Part shown: positions 23,370-31,404 of the stretch, in pieces
How the letters are laid out: each line of letters begins with the position of its first letter
Numbering within the stretch: the stretch's first letter is position 1
NCBI GenBank assembly: GCA_965276825.1
Contig: OZ255630.1
Span: 1,860,001 to 1,924,000 of the forward strand
Source: G965276765 sp965276825
GTDB taxonomy: Bacteria > Actinomycetota > Acidimicrobiia > Acidimicrobiales > Palsa-688
Length of the DNA: 64,000 nucleotides
Direction: 5' to 3'
Notes under the pieces: model-generated
Database searches by the model: none
What the model was told of the DNA's origin: nothing
What the model saw: only the letters and a program-made list of their open reading frames with translations
Translations under genes and position numbers: made by a program

Positions 23370-24839
23370 ATGAGCCCGACCCAACCCGACCACGTCACCG
23401 CCCCGCCTGGCCCCGACCCGAAGCGCTGGCTGGCGCTGGTCGTGATCGCCATCTCCCAGCTGATGATCGTGCTGGACGCCTCGATCGTCAACATCGCCCT
23501 GCCATCGGCCCAGCGGGCCCTGCACATCTCCAACGCCGACCGCCAATGGGTGGTGACCGCCTACACGCTGGCCTTCGGCGGCCTCCTGCTGCTCGGCGGC
23601 CGCATCTCCGACTACGTGGGCCGCAAGCGGGTCTTCGTGATCGGCCTCCTCGGCTTCGCGGCATCGTCTGCCCTCGGCGGCCTGGCTCCCGACGCCGCAC
23701 TGCTCTTCGGCGCCCGGGCCCTCCAGGGGGCGTTCGCCGCGTTGATGGCCCCCGCCGCCCTGTCGCTGCTCACCGTGACCTTCACCGAGCCCCGAGAGCG
23801 GGCCAGGGCGTTCGGCGTCTACGGCGGCATCGCCGGCGGCGGCGCCGCCATCGGGCTGGTCCTCGGCGGTCTCCTCACCCAGTACGCCTCGTGGCGCTGG
23901 TGCCTGCTGGTCAACGTGCCCGTGGCCCTGGTGGCCGCCCTCGCCGCCAGCCGGGTCGTGCGTGAGAGCCGGGCCGAGGGACGGGCCCACTACGACATCC
24001 CCGGCGCGGTGACCGTGACCCTCGGCCTCGTCGCCCTGGTCTACGGCTTCACCAAGGCGGAGACCGACGGTTGGGCGTCGTCGACCACCATCACCCTGCT
24101 GGCCGCGGCAGTGGCCCTGCTGGCGGCGTTCGTCACCATCGAGATGCGCAGCTCGCACCCGCTGCTGCCCCTGCGCGTCGTGCTCGACCGCAACCGGGGC
24201 GGGTCGTTCCTGGCCTCGCTGCTCGTCGGCGCGGCGCTGTTCGGTATGTTCCTGTTCCTCACCTACTACCTGCAGGGGACCCTGCACTACTCGGCCCTGA
24301 AGAGCGGGTTCGCCTTCCTGCCGTTCTCCGTCGGCATCATCGCCAGCGCCGGGCTGGCCAGCGGCCTCCTGCCCAGGTTCGGCCCGAGGAACCTGATGGC
24401 CATCGGCCTCGGGCTGGCCACCGTCGGGATGGTGTGGTTCACCCAGATCGCCGTGGGGTCGAGCTACGCGCTCCACGTCCTGCCGGCGGAGATCATCATG
24501 AGCGTCGGCATGGGCCTGGTGTTCGTGCCGCTCAGCAGCACCGCTCTGGTCGGCGTCGCGGATCACGACGCCGGGGTGGCCAGCGCCCTGGTCAACACCA
24601 CCCAACAGGTCGGCGGTTCCCTCGGCACCGCCCTGCTCAACACCATCGCCGCGTCGGCGACGGCCAGCTACCTCGTCGCCCACCGGGGCGCGACGGCGGT
24701 CGGCCTGGTGCACGGCTACACCACGGCGTTCGTCTTCAGCGCCGTGCTCCTCGCCGTCGGCCTCGTCGCCACCGTCCTGCTGGTCAGGGCCGGCCGTGAC
24801 GACATCCCCGCCGCCGACGGCACCGTCGTCATGGCCTGA
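23370..24839 (+). CDS. MFS drug:H+ antiporter, DHA2 (EmrB/QacA) family
   Basis: 489 residues with about 14 transmembrane segments, the DHA2 size. Motif D1 (LMIVLDASIVNIALPSAQ) is in helix 1 and motif A (GGRISDYVGRKR) is in the loop after helix 2; motif C-like glycines (GIAGGGAAIGLVLGGLL) occur in helix 5. ATG 23370 follows CAGGAG. Exports hydrophobic drugs or dyes in exchange for protons. It is downstream of the TetR gene and likely co-transcribed. It converges with the acyl-CoA synthetase gene, whose end lies 21 bp away. Confidence 0.9.
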   Translation: MSPTQPDHVTAPPGPDPKRWLALVVIAISQLMIVLDASIVNIALPSAQRALHISNADRQWVVTAYTLAFGGLLLLGGRISDYVGRKRVFVIGLLGFAASSALGGLAPDAALLFGARALQGAFAALMAPAALSLLTVTFTEPRERARAFGVYGGIAGGGAAIGLVLGGLLTQYASWRWCLLVNVPVALVAALAASRVVRESRAEGRAHYDIPGAVTVTLGLVALVYGFTKAETDGWASSTTITLLAAAVALLAAFVTIEMRSSHPLLPLRVVLDRNRGGSFLASLLVGAALFGMFLFLTYYLQGTLHYSALKSGFAFLPFSVGIIASAGLASGLLPRFGPRNLMAIGLGLATVGMVWFTQIAVGSSYALHVLPAEIIMSVGMGLVFVPLSSTALVGVADHDAGVASALVNTTQQVGGSLGTALLNTIAASATASYLVAHRGATAVGLVHGYTTAFVFSAVLLAVGLVATVLLVRAGRDDIPAADGTVVMA

Positions 24840-24860
24840 CCTTCGGTCCCTCCTCGCCGA

Positions 24861-26495
24861 TCAGCCGGGAAGCATCACCCCGAGCCGGTCGGCGGCGAGG
24901 GCCCGGAGACGCCGGTAGTCGACCTTGCCGTTGGGGGCACGGCGGATGCTGTCGACCGCGACCACGTGCCGGGGCGCCTTGTAGCCGGCGAGGCGCTCCT
25001 TGACCCACGGGCCCAGCTCGTCGACCCCGACCCGCTCGCCGGCAACGGGCTCGACGACGGCGACGACGACCTCGCCGAAGCGCTCGTCGGGCACGCCGAC
25101 GATCACCGCGTCGTGCACGGCGTGGTGGAGCTTGACGACTTCCTCGACCTCCTCGGGGAAGACCTTCTCGCCGCCGGTGTTGACCACCACCGAGCCGCGT
25201 CCGAGGAGCCGGACCGACCCGTCGGCACCGATCTCGGCCACGTCGCCTGGCACGGCCCAGCGCTCCCCGTCGATCAGGCGGAACGTGGACGCCGACTTGG
25301 CGTCGTCCTTGTAGTAGCCGACCGGTCCCCTGCCCCTGATGGCGACCAGACCGGTCCTCCCCGAGCCGGGCTCGACGTCGGTGCCGTCGTCGGCGATCAC
25401 CCGGGTGTCGGGGCCGAGCGAGAAGGCGGCGGTCGACGCCGTGCCGCCGGCCTTGGAGCTGGACGAGGCCACCCCGATGGCCTCGGACGACCCGAGGGTG
25501 TCGACCATCGTGAGCCGCGGCAGGTGACGGCTCAGGCCGGCCTTGACCGCGGATGACCAGATCACCCCGGAGCTGACCATCAGCCAGAGGCTGTCGAGGG
25601 CCCAGCGCCCCGGCTCGGCATCGAGGGCGGCGAGGATGGGCCGGGCGAAGGCGTCGCCGACGATGGACACCTCGGTGACCCGCTCCGCCTCGATCGTGTC
25701 GAGGATGGAAACGGGGTCGAAACGGTGGCCGCTGGTCATGACGATCCGGCCGGCGCCGTCGAGGACCGAGATGGCGGTGAACAGGGCGGTGCCGTGCATG
25801 AGCGGCGGCCCTGGCAGCATCCGGCTCGGCGGGTGCCTGGAAGGTGCGGCGAGGGTGGAGGCCGCCCCTGCCAGGCCACCCTCGGCGTCGTAGCGGCGGC
25901 TGGCGGTGCGGTTGAGCAGCACGAACAGGTCGTCCTGGCGCCACATCACCCCCTTGGGCATCCCGGTGGTGCCGCCCGTGTAGATCAGGAGCAGGTCGTC
26001 GCCGCTTCGTCCCCACGGCGCCCGCACCGGGCCGCCGGGGGCACCGGCGGCGGCGATCTCGTAGGGCTGCGCCCAGGCCGGGCAGGACGCGGGATCACCG
26101 CCGGCGCGCAGCCACAGCCTGACCTTCGGGAGCCGGCCGCGGATCGCGTCGATGCGGTCGGTGAGCCCCACGTCGAACACGACGACCTCGGCGTCGGCGT
26201 TGTCCCACAGGTAGATCAGCTCCCGCTCGGTGTAGCGGTAGTTGGTGTTGACCGGGACCATCCCCACCTTGAAGGCGGCAAAGATCGACTCGAGGTACTC
26301 GGGGGTGTTGTACAGGTACTGCGCCACCTTGGCCTGGTGGCCGGCGCCCGACGCGAGGAGGGCGGCGCCGACGCCGTCGGCCCTGCGGTCCATCTCCGAC
26401 CAGGTGAGTCGGCGGTCACCCTGGACCAGGGCGATGGCGTCCGGGCGCGCCGAGGCGACGAGCTCCCAGAGGTCGGCGAAGATCCAATCGGTCAC
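24861..26495 (-). CDS. Acyl-CoA synthetase, ANL superfamily (putative ceramide locus)
   Basis: 544 residues. Start GTG 26495 (VTDWIFADLWELV) sits 7 nt after TACCAT, leaderless; the frame open to 27620 is the shadow of the GNAT gene. Motifs: LLIYTGGTTGMPKGVMWR near residue 170, DTLGSSEAIGVASS near 325, VPGDVAEIGADGSVRLLGRGSVVVNTGGEKVFPEEVEE near 405-445 and RRAPNGKVDYRRLR at the end with the catalytic Lys. GTTGMPKGVMWRQ and VNTGGEKV are typical of FadD-type ligases of actinobacteria. Divergent from the large GNAT gene through a short shared promoter region; may supply acyl-CoA for amide formation. That link is inference from context. Confidence 0.85.
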   Translation of the reverse strand: MTDWIFADLWELVASARPDAIALVQGDRRLTWSEMDRRADGVGAALLASGAGHQAKVAQYLYNTPEYLESIFAAFKVGMVPVNTNYRYTERELIYLWDNADAEVVVFDVGLTDRIDAIRGRLPKVRLWLRAGGDPASCPAWAQPYEIAAAGAPGGPVRAPWGRSGDDLLLIYTGGTTGMPKGVMWRQDDLFVLLNRTASRRYDAEGGLAGAASTLAAPSRHPPSRMLPGPPLMHGTALFTAISVLDGAGRIVMTSGHRFDPVSILDTIEAERVTEVSIVGDAFARPILAALDAEPGRWALDSLWLMVSSGVIWSSAVKAGLSRHLPRLTMVDTLGSSEAIGVASSSSKAGGTASTAAFSLGPDTRVIADDGTDVEPGSGRTGLVAIRGRGPVGYYKDDAKSASTFRLIDGERWAVPGDVAEIGADGSVRLLGRGSVVVNTGGEKVFPEEVEEVVKLHHAVHDAVIVGVPDERFGEVVVAVVEPVAGERVGVDELGPWVKERLAGYKAPRHVVAVDSIRRAPNGKVDYRRLRALAADRLGVMLPG

Positions 26496-26564
26496 GGCGG
26501 CGATGGTACGAGACCGCCTGCGACAACCTGGCGCCGTCGGCGCAGCGATCGGTACGGTCGGTCG
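26496..26564. promoter_or_regulatory. Divergent leaderless promoters, acyl-CoA synthetase / GNAT
   Basis: TACCAT on the minus strand (26503-26508) is 7 nt before GTG 26495. TACGGT on the plus strand (26553-26558) is 6 nt before GTG 26565. The whole control region is 69 bp, so the two genes are probably expressed together. Confidence 0.6.
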
Positions 26565-27719
26565 GTGGCCGACGTGGAGATCCGGAGGGTCAGGACGATC
26601 CTCGATCGCCGGCGATTCGTCGACGTGCCGTTTCGCATCCACGGAGGCGATCCCGGCTGGGTGCCCCCGCTGCGCAGCACCGTCTACGACCGGATCTCGC
26701 CGCGCCATCCGGCCATGGCGCACCAGGAGGTGGCGCTGTGGGTCGCCACCCGGAGGGGGGGCGCCGTCGGACGGATCGCCGCCTGCATCGATCGCGCCTT
26801 CGACCGCTACCAGCAGGTGCGCTGGGGCTGGGTGGGCTTCTACGACTGCTTCGACGACGCCGAGGCGTCCGACGCGCTGATGGGCACGGCGTGCGCCTGG
26901 ACGGCGTCCAAGGGGGCCGAGACGTGCGTGGGGCCGGCCAACTTCACGACCAACGACGAGCTCGGGCTGCTCGTCGACGGCTACCACGACCTCCCCGCCC
27001 TGCTCACCCTGCAGAACCCGCCCTACCAGGTGGACCTGTGGCAGCGGGCCGGGTGGGAGCCGGCCATGGACCTCTGGGGCTGGCACTTCGATCGGGCCTC
27101 CACCTCGCTGTCGGACCGCCAGCGCAGGACCCTCGGACGCATCCAGGCCAGGGCGGGGGTCGAGGTCAGGTCGATGGACGTGGACGACTTCGACGGCGAG
27201 GTCGGCCGCTTCTTCGAGGTCTACAACCTGGCGTGGTCGCGCAACTGGGGCTTCGCGCCGATGCCCGAGGCGGAGATCCGGCACCTGGCCAGGGAGCTGA
27301 AGGCCGTCCTGCGCCCGGAGTGGGCCTTCGGCCTCCAGACCGTCGAGGACCACACGCTGGTCGGGGTGTGCCTGGCCGTGCCGGACCTCAACCTCCCGAT
27401 GCGGCGGGTCCGCTCCGGTCGGCTCCTGCCGTTCGGCTGGGCGCCGCTGCTGGCCGGGAAGAGCCGGGTGGAGCGGGCGAGGGTCTGGGCACTCGGCATC
27501 CGGCCCGACTTCCAGCACCTGGCCCTCGGGCCGCTGCTCTACCGCGAGATCGTCGACCGCCTGGCCGCCGACCCCCACATCCGCACGGCCGAGGCCTCGT
27601 GGACGCTGGCGTCCAACCACCGGATCAACGACCAGCTGGAGGCGATGGGTGCCACCAGGACCAAGGTCTGGCGCCTCTACCAGCGCCCCGCCGCGCTCGG
27701 GGTCGCAGGGAGCGCCTGA
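26565..27719 (+). CDS. Large GNAT-family acyltransferase (bacterial ceramide synthase-like)
   Basis: 384 residues, twice a simple GNAT. The N-terminus (RRFVDVPFRIHGGDPGWVPPLRS, then HPAMAHQEVALWVATRRGGAVGRIAACID) and the middle (CVGPANFTTNDELGLLVDG, then PPYQVDLWQRAGWEPAMDLWGW) define a family of long GNAT proteins. The C-terminal half has LAWSRNWGFAPMPEAEIRHLARELK and a final GNAT core ending SWTLASNHRINDQLEAMGATRTKVWRLYQR. From memory, bacterial ceramide synthase (bCerS) belongs to this kind of long GNAT; I cannot align it here. The gene converges on the serine-palmitoyltransferase-like gene with a 4-bp gap. Leaderless GTG start after TACGGT. Alternative reading: an uncharacterised N-acyltransferase. 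Confidence 0.7.
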   Translation: MADVEIRRVRTILDRRRFVDVPFRIHGGDPGWVPPLRSTVYDRISPRHPAMAHQEVALWVATRRGGAVGRIAACIDRAFDRYQQVRWGWVGFYDCFDDAEASDALMGTACAWTASKGAETCVGPANFTTNDELGLLVDGYHDLPALLTLQNPPYQVDLWQRAGWEPAMDLWGWHFDRASTSLSDRQRRTLGRIQARAGVEVRSMDVDDFDGEVGRFFEVYNLAWSRNWGFAPMPEAEIRHLARELKAVLRPEWAFGLQTVEDHTLVGVCLAVPDLNLPMRRVRSGRLLPFGWAPLLAGKSRVERARVWALGIRPDFQHLALGPLLYREIVDRLAADPHIRTAEASWTLASNHRINDQLEAMGATRTKVWRLYQRPAALGVAGSA

Positions 27720-27723
27720 CCCG

Positions 27724-28950
27724 TCAGGGACCGGTCGGGCCGGGGCGGCCGGCGCGCGCCGTATCCGCCAGCGCAGCGGCGAACCCGTCGAGGGCCTCGC
27801 GGATGTCCCGCTCGGTGTGGGTCGCCATCACCGACGTCCGCAGCACGGCCCTCGGCACGGCCGGCGGGATGGCGCAGTTGGTGTAGACGCCGTGGTCGAG
27901 CAGCGCGTTCCAGAGGGTCCCGGCCCGCCAGTCGTCGCCGATGTGGATGGCGACGATGGCCGTGCCCTGGTCGCCGCTCACGCTGAAGCCGAGATCGACC
28001 AGCCCGGCGCGCAGCTGCGCCGCCCTGGCCGCCACCGCCTCCCTGCGCCAGTCCTCGCTCCTGGCGATGCCCACGGCGGCGAGGGCGGCGGCCAGGGCGG
28101 CCGGGACACCCGAAGCGGTGAACAGCAGCGGCCGGCAGGTGATCCGCAGGAAGGCGACCAGGTCGGCGGGGCCGGCGATGAAGCCCCCACAGCTGGCGAG
28201 GGACTTGGAGAAGGTCCCCATGACCACGTCGGGCGCCACGCCGGCGTCCGGGGCCGACCCGGAACCCGAGGGTCCGACCACGCCGAGGGCGTGGGCCTCG
28301 TCGACGAGCAGCCTGGCGCCGAAGTCGCGGCGCACGGCGTCGATCTCGGTGAGCGGCGCCACGTCGCCCTTCATCGAGTAGACGCCGTCGACGGCCACGA
28401 GGATGCCGCCGACGTCGTCCTGCTCCCGCCAGCTGCGCAGACCTCGTCGCAGCGAGTTGGGCCGGTTGTGGCGGAAGGCGCGCAGCGTCCCCTCGCAGAA
28501 GCGGCCGCCGTCGACCAGGCTGGCGTGGCCGGCCGAGTCCACGAACAGCGCGTCGTCGGCGCCGACCAGCGCGCCGACCAGGCCGAGGTTGGCCGCATAG
28601 CCGGTCGTGAACACGAGGGCGGACTCCATGCCGACCCAGTCGGCCAGCGACTCCTCCAGCTCGGTGTGGAGGGGCAGGGTCCCGTTGAGCAGCCTGCTCC
28701 CCGTGAGACCGGTCCCGTAGCGCCCGACGGCGTCGACCGCCGCGGCCCGGACCCTGGGGTCGGTGGTGAGGCCGAGGTAGTTGTTGGAGCCGAGCATGAT
28801 GACCGGTCGGCCGGCGAAGCTCATGCGGGGCCCGACCTCGCCGTCGAGCTCCCGGAAGAACGGGAGCAACCCGAGCGACTGCGCGAGGTTCCACTGCTCG
28901 AGCCTCGGGTCGGCCAGCTTGGCGAAGATGTCCGCTTCGGCCTTGGTCAC
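27724..28950 (-). CDS. Alpha-oxoamine synthase, serine palmitoyltransferase-like
   Basis: 408 residues, PLP-dependent; condenses an amino acid with an acyl-CoA with loss of CO2. Key parts: LGSNNYLGL (about 54-61), GSRLLNGTLPLHTELE (84-99), FTTGYAANLG, DSAGHASLVDG with the ring-stacking His near 142, DEAHALGVVGP near 218 and the PLP lysine in GTFSKSLASCGGF (Lys near 249). GTFSKS, ITCRPLLFTAS, VYTNCAIPPAVP and LRTSVMATHT match bacterial serine palmitoyltransferases and their relatives rather than BioF or Kbl, which carry a TLGKA-type PLP motif. GTG 28950 overlaps the hydroxylase stop as GTGA, so both are one operon. Annotated pipelines may call it BioF or KBL. Confidence 0.8.
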   Translation of the reverse strand: MTKAEADIFAKLADPRLEQWNLAQSLGLLPFFRELDGEVGPRMSFAGRPVIMLGSNNYLGLTTDPRVRAAAVDAVGRYGTGLTGSRLLNGTLPLHTELEESLADWVGMESALVFTTGYAANLGLVGALVGADDALFVDSAGHASLVDGGRFCEGTLRAFRHNRPNSLRRGLRSWREQDDVGGILVAVDGVYSMKGDVAPLTEIDAVRRDFGARLLVDEAHALGVVGPSGSGSAPDAGVAPDVVMGTFSKSLASCGGFIAGPADLVAFLRITCRPLLFTASGVPAALAAALAAVGIARSEDWRREAVAARAAQLRAGLVDLGFSVSGDQGTAIVAIHIGDDWRAGTLWNALLDHGVYTNCAIPPAVPRAVLRTSVMATHTERDIREALDGFAAALADTARAGRPGPTGP

Positions 28951-29711
28951 GCGCTCGTGTCCCGACCTCGGATGGCGTCGAAGCGCCGCTCCCACGCCTC
29001 GTGGCGCCGCCGGGCGTCGGCGATGAACGGGGACCGCCCGATGGCGGTGATCAAGGCCCGGTTGATCTGACCGGCCGGGGGGCGCAGCGGCCGGAGCACA
29101 TCCGCGAAGAGCACGACCCGGACCCCGTCGGTGTCGTTCCACGCCTCGTGGTCGTAGCCGTCGTCGAAGACCAGCGACCTGCCCTCCTCCCAGTGGGCCA
29201 CCTGGTCGCCCACCCGGATGCCCGACGCCGACGACGGCTCGGGCACCCGCAGGGCCAGGTGGTAGCGCAGCACGCCTCGCCAGGGCCCGCGGTGGGCGGG
29301 GATCCGCTTGCCAGGCGAGAGGATGGAGAAGAACGCGGTGGTCATGCCGGGCACGGCGTCGAGGAGGGCGGCGGTCCTCGGGCAGCGGGCGCAGTTGGCG
29401 TCGGAACGGAAGCCGTAGGCGAAGAAGAAGTAGGTCTTCCAGCCGTCGTCGTCGGTGATCGACGTCTGGTCGACGGAGATGTCCTGGAAGTTGGGCAGCT
29501 CGTCGCGGAAGCTCAGGACCTCGTCGAGCTCGCCGCGGATCACCGGCCACGCCGCTTCGAGCCCGGCCGCCCAGGGGAGGATCCCGACCGGGAGGAAGGG
29601 CGTCGTCGGCACCAGCGACGACCGCAGAACCACCCGCTCGACGCCGTGGAGCACCCTCGCCCCGACGTGGTTGGCGAGATCGATCGCCCGGTCGCGGGCC
29701 GCCACGGACAT
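28947..29711 (-). CDS. Aspartyl/asparaginyl beta-hydroxylase (AspH/LpxO) family dioxygenase
   Basis: 254 residues, Fe(II)/2-oxoglutarate dioxygenase. The family's two iron His are seen in RIPAHRGPWRGVLRYHLAL near residue 120-140 and in FDDGYDHEAWNDTDGVRVVLFADV near 185-205; as in AspH and LpxO there is no third carboxylate ligand. A short Cys-containing insert (NCARCPRTA) precedes the first motif. LpxO and OlsC relatives hydroxylate the acyl chains of lipid A and ornithine lipid. Being translationally coupled to the serine-palmitoyltransferase-like gene, it may hydroxylate a sphingoid base or the amide-linked acyl chain; this is inference. ATG 29711 lies 8 nt after TAACGT. Confidence 0.83.
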   Translation of the reverse strand: MSVAARDRAIDLANHVGARVLHGVERVVLRSSLVPTTPFLPVGILPWAAGLEAAWPVIRGELDEVLSFRDELPNFQDISVDQTSITDDDGWKTYFFFAYGFRSDANCARCPRTAALLDAVPGMTTAFFSILSPGKRIPAHRGPWRGVLRYHLALRVPEPSSASGIRVGDQVAHWEEGRSLVFDDGYDHEAWNDTDGVRVVLFADVLRPLRPPAGQINRALITAIGRSPFIADARRRHEAWERRFDAIRGRDTSA

Positions 29712-29719
29712 GGCTGCCG

Positions 29720-29725
29720 ACGTTA
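29720..29725 (-). promoter_or_regulatory. -10 box of hydroxylase/SPT operon
   Basis: TAACGT on the minus strand is followed by 8 nt and ATG 29711. It would drive the two-gene operon 29711-27724. Confidence 0.55.
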
Positions 29726-29755
29726 CCGGGCGCAAGGGCCGGGGACCGGCACCTC

Positions 29756-30160
29756 TCAGAGGTCGACGGCGGGGGCGGCGACCGCGGCGGCGGCGACGCC
29801 GGACGCTGCTGCGGCCAGCACCAGCCACCGACCGACACGCGGCAGGTCGCGAAAGTGTCCGAGCGTCGCGCCCACGTCGCCGAGGTCCGCCACTCCCGCC
29901 GCCTGGACCCACCGCCGCAGCGGCGCGCCGTCGAGACCGGCGAGGACCGCGCCGAGCCCGATGGCCAGGTCGCGCCCCCCGAGCGCCCGGGCGAGCAGGG
30001 CGGCCGATGACCGCTCCGCGTCCTCGCCGACCCAGGGGCGCAGCGGGAGGGCGGGCGCGCCGAGCGCGACCAACCCGAGCGCGCACCTGGCCACGCCGTT
30101 GCCGATCGCCAGGCGCCGCGCCGTCGGCCCCGGCAGCCGGGGCAGGCGGCGCGCGCTCAC
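29756..30160 (-). CDS. Small membrane protein of unknown function
   Basis: 134 residues. GTG 30160 overlaps the stop of the SDR gene as GTGA, so it is the second gene of that operon. It has a hydrophobic segment after the Arg-rich N-terminus (GVARCALGLVALGAPALPL), a second around GGRDLAIGLGAVLAGL, a third around VADLGDVGATLG and a fourth near the C-terminus (WLVLAAAASGVAAAAVAAP). The repeated ALGGRDLAIGLGA and ADLGD patterns resemble DUF4267-type membrane proteins. No catalytic motif. The end lies 44 bp upstream of the hydroxylase start. Confidence 0.6.
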   Translation of the reverse strand: MSARRLPRLPGPTARRLAIGNGVARCALGLVALGAPALPLRPWVGEDAERSSAALLARALGGRDLAIGLGAVLAGLDGAPLRRWVQAAGVADLGDVGATLGHFRDLPRVGRWLVLAAAASGVAAAAVAAPAVDL

Positions 30161-30915
30161 GAGAGCAGCGCTCCGCCGTCGACGACGACGGTCTGGCCGG
30201 TCATCCACGACGACAGGTCCGACGCCAGCCACAGGGCCGCGCCGGCGATGTCGTCGGGCTCGCCCAGCCTCCCGGTCGGGAGGCGGGCGGCGATCTCGGC
30301 TCCGAAGTTGTCGACCAGCACCTGGGCGAAGTCGGTGCGAACCAGGCCGGGCGCGATGGCGTTGACCCGCACGCCGGGGCCGAGCTCGGAGGCCAGCACC
30401 CGGCTCAGGTGGATGAGGCCGGCCTTGGTGATGTTGTAGGCGCCGATGGACGAGTCGTGGCGGAGGCCGCCGATCGATGCGATGTTGACGATCGAGCCGC
30501 CCCGCTCGGCCATGCCGGCGCGCCACACGGCCTGGCTCCAGAGGAGCGGCCCCCGCAGGTTGACCTGCATGGTCTTGTCCCATCGGCCGAGGTCGATGTC
30601 GATCAGCGGACCGTAGTGGGGGTTGGTGGCCGCGTTGTTGACCAGGATGTCGATCGCCCCGAGGCGCTCGACGGTGGCGTCCACGCACGCCTGGATGGCC
30701 TCGGGGTCGCCGGCGTTCCCGGCGAAGGCCTCGACCTCGCCCGGCATGTCCGCCGCCGCCTCGTTGAGGGCGTCGGCTTTCCGGGCGGTGATCATCACCC
30801 GGGCCCCTGCCGCGGCGTACGCCACCGCAATGGCGCGGCCGATGCCGCGCGACGCCCCCGTGACGAGGGCGACCCGGCCCGACAGGTCGATGCTCGGATG
30901 GACGATGTCGGTCAC
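30157..30915 (-). CDS. Short-chain dehydrogenase/reductase (classical SDR)
   Basis: 252 residues. NAD(P)-binding VTGASRGIGRAIA near residue 20, NNAA near 95, catalytic Ser in NIASIGG near 147 and YNITK near 160 (YxxxK), then PGLVRTDF and the C-terminal VVVDGGALLS. ARKADAL after beta-strand 2 suggests NADP(H). GTG 30915 is 7 nt after TACCGT, leaderless. In the context of the adjacent lipid genes it may reduce the 3-keto group of a sphingoid base (as KDSR does), but similar SDRs serve many 3-oxoacyl or alcohol substrates. Operon with the small membrane protein. Confidence 0.8.
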   Translation of the reverse strand: MTDIVHPSIDLSGRVALVTGASRGIGRAIAVAYAAAGARVMITARKADALNEAAADMPGEVEAFAGNAGDPEAIQACVDATVERLGAIDILVNNAATNPHYGPLIDIDLGRWDKTMQVNLRGPLLWSQAVWRAGMAERGGSIVNIASIGGLRHDSSIGAYNITKAGLIHLSRVLASELGPGVRVNAIAPGLVRTDFAQVLVDNFGAEIAARLPTGRLGEPDDIAGAALWLASDLSSWMTGQTVVVDGGALLS

Positions 30916-30961
30916 GGGGCCAACGGTAGCGACTCCGCCGTCGCGGCTACCGTCTCGGGCG
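30916..30961. promoter_or_regulatory. Divergent leaderless promoters, SDR / DoxX-like
   Basis: Two TACCGT hexamers: minus strand at 30923-30928 (7 nt before GTG 30915) and plus strand at 30948-30953 (8 nt before ATG 30962). Confidence 0.6.
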
Positions 30962-31348
30962 ATGACCGGCCTCCCCCGCCGTCCCCTCCCCGGTGCCTGG
31001 TTGGCCGCCATCTTCGCCGTCTCCGGCGTCGTGCACCTCGTCGCGCCCCGGATCTACGAGCCCATCGTGCCCCGGTGGGTGCCGCGCCGCAGGGCCGTCG
31101 TCCTCGGCAGCGGCGTGGTGGAGCTGGCCTGCGCCGGCGGCCTCGCCGCGAGGCGGCGCTGGGCCGCCCCGCTCAGCCTCGTGACCCTCGCCGGGGTGTG
31201 GCCGGCCAACATCCAGATGGCCGTCGACGCCACCCGCGCCGGCAGGCCGGTGCCCTACCAGGCGGCGGTCTGGCTGCGCGTGCCCCTCCAGGTGCCGATG
31301 CTGCGCGCCGCCCTGGGCGCCCGGCGCCACCTCGACTCCGAGGGCTGA
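30962..31348 (+). CDS. DoxX-like membrane protein
   Basis: 128 residues with four hydrophobic helices: WLAAIFAVSGVVHLVAP, VVLGSGVVELACAGGLA, APLSLVTLAGVWPANIQMAVD and a C-terminal VWLRVPLQVPMLRAALGA. The order AxFxxSGxxHLxxP, then GVxELxxAxGL, then WPANxQMA fits DoxX-like family proteins, which are thought to act in membrane redox or quinone-linked processes. ATG 30962 is preceded by TACCGT at leaderless spacing. Specific role unknown. Confidence 0.75.
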   Translation: MTGLPRRPLPGAWLAAIFAVSGVVHLVAPRIYEPIVPRWVPRRRAVVLGSGVVELACAGGLAARRRWAAPLSLVTLAGVWPANIQMAVDATRAGRPVPYQAAVWLRVPLQVPMLRAALGARRHLDSEG

Positions 31349-31404
31349 CGGGTCGCCCCGACCGGTCGGGCGGGACCCGGGACCGGACTGCGAGGAGCTC
31401 GGCG

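Noticed and set aside
27724..28950. Annotation as BioF (8-amino-7-oxononanoate synthase) or Kbl
   Set aside because: The PLP motif GTFSKS and CRPLLFTAS, VYTN..PPAVP match serine palmitoyltransferase relatives, and no biotin or threonine-degradation genes are adjacent. Not excluded without phylogeny.
31349..31404. yybP-ykoY manganese riboswitch before the GDT1-type gene
   Set aside because: The leader is only 56 bp and shows no fitting stem pattern.
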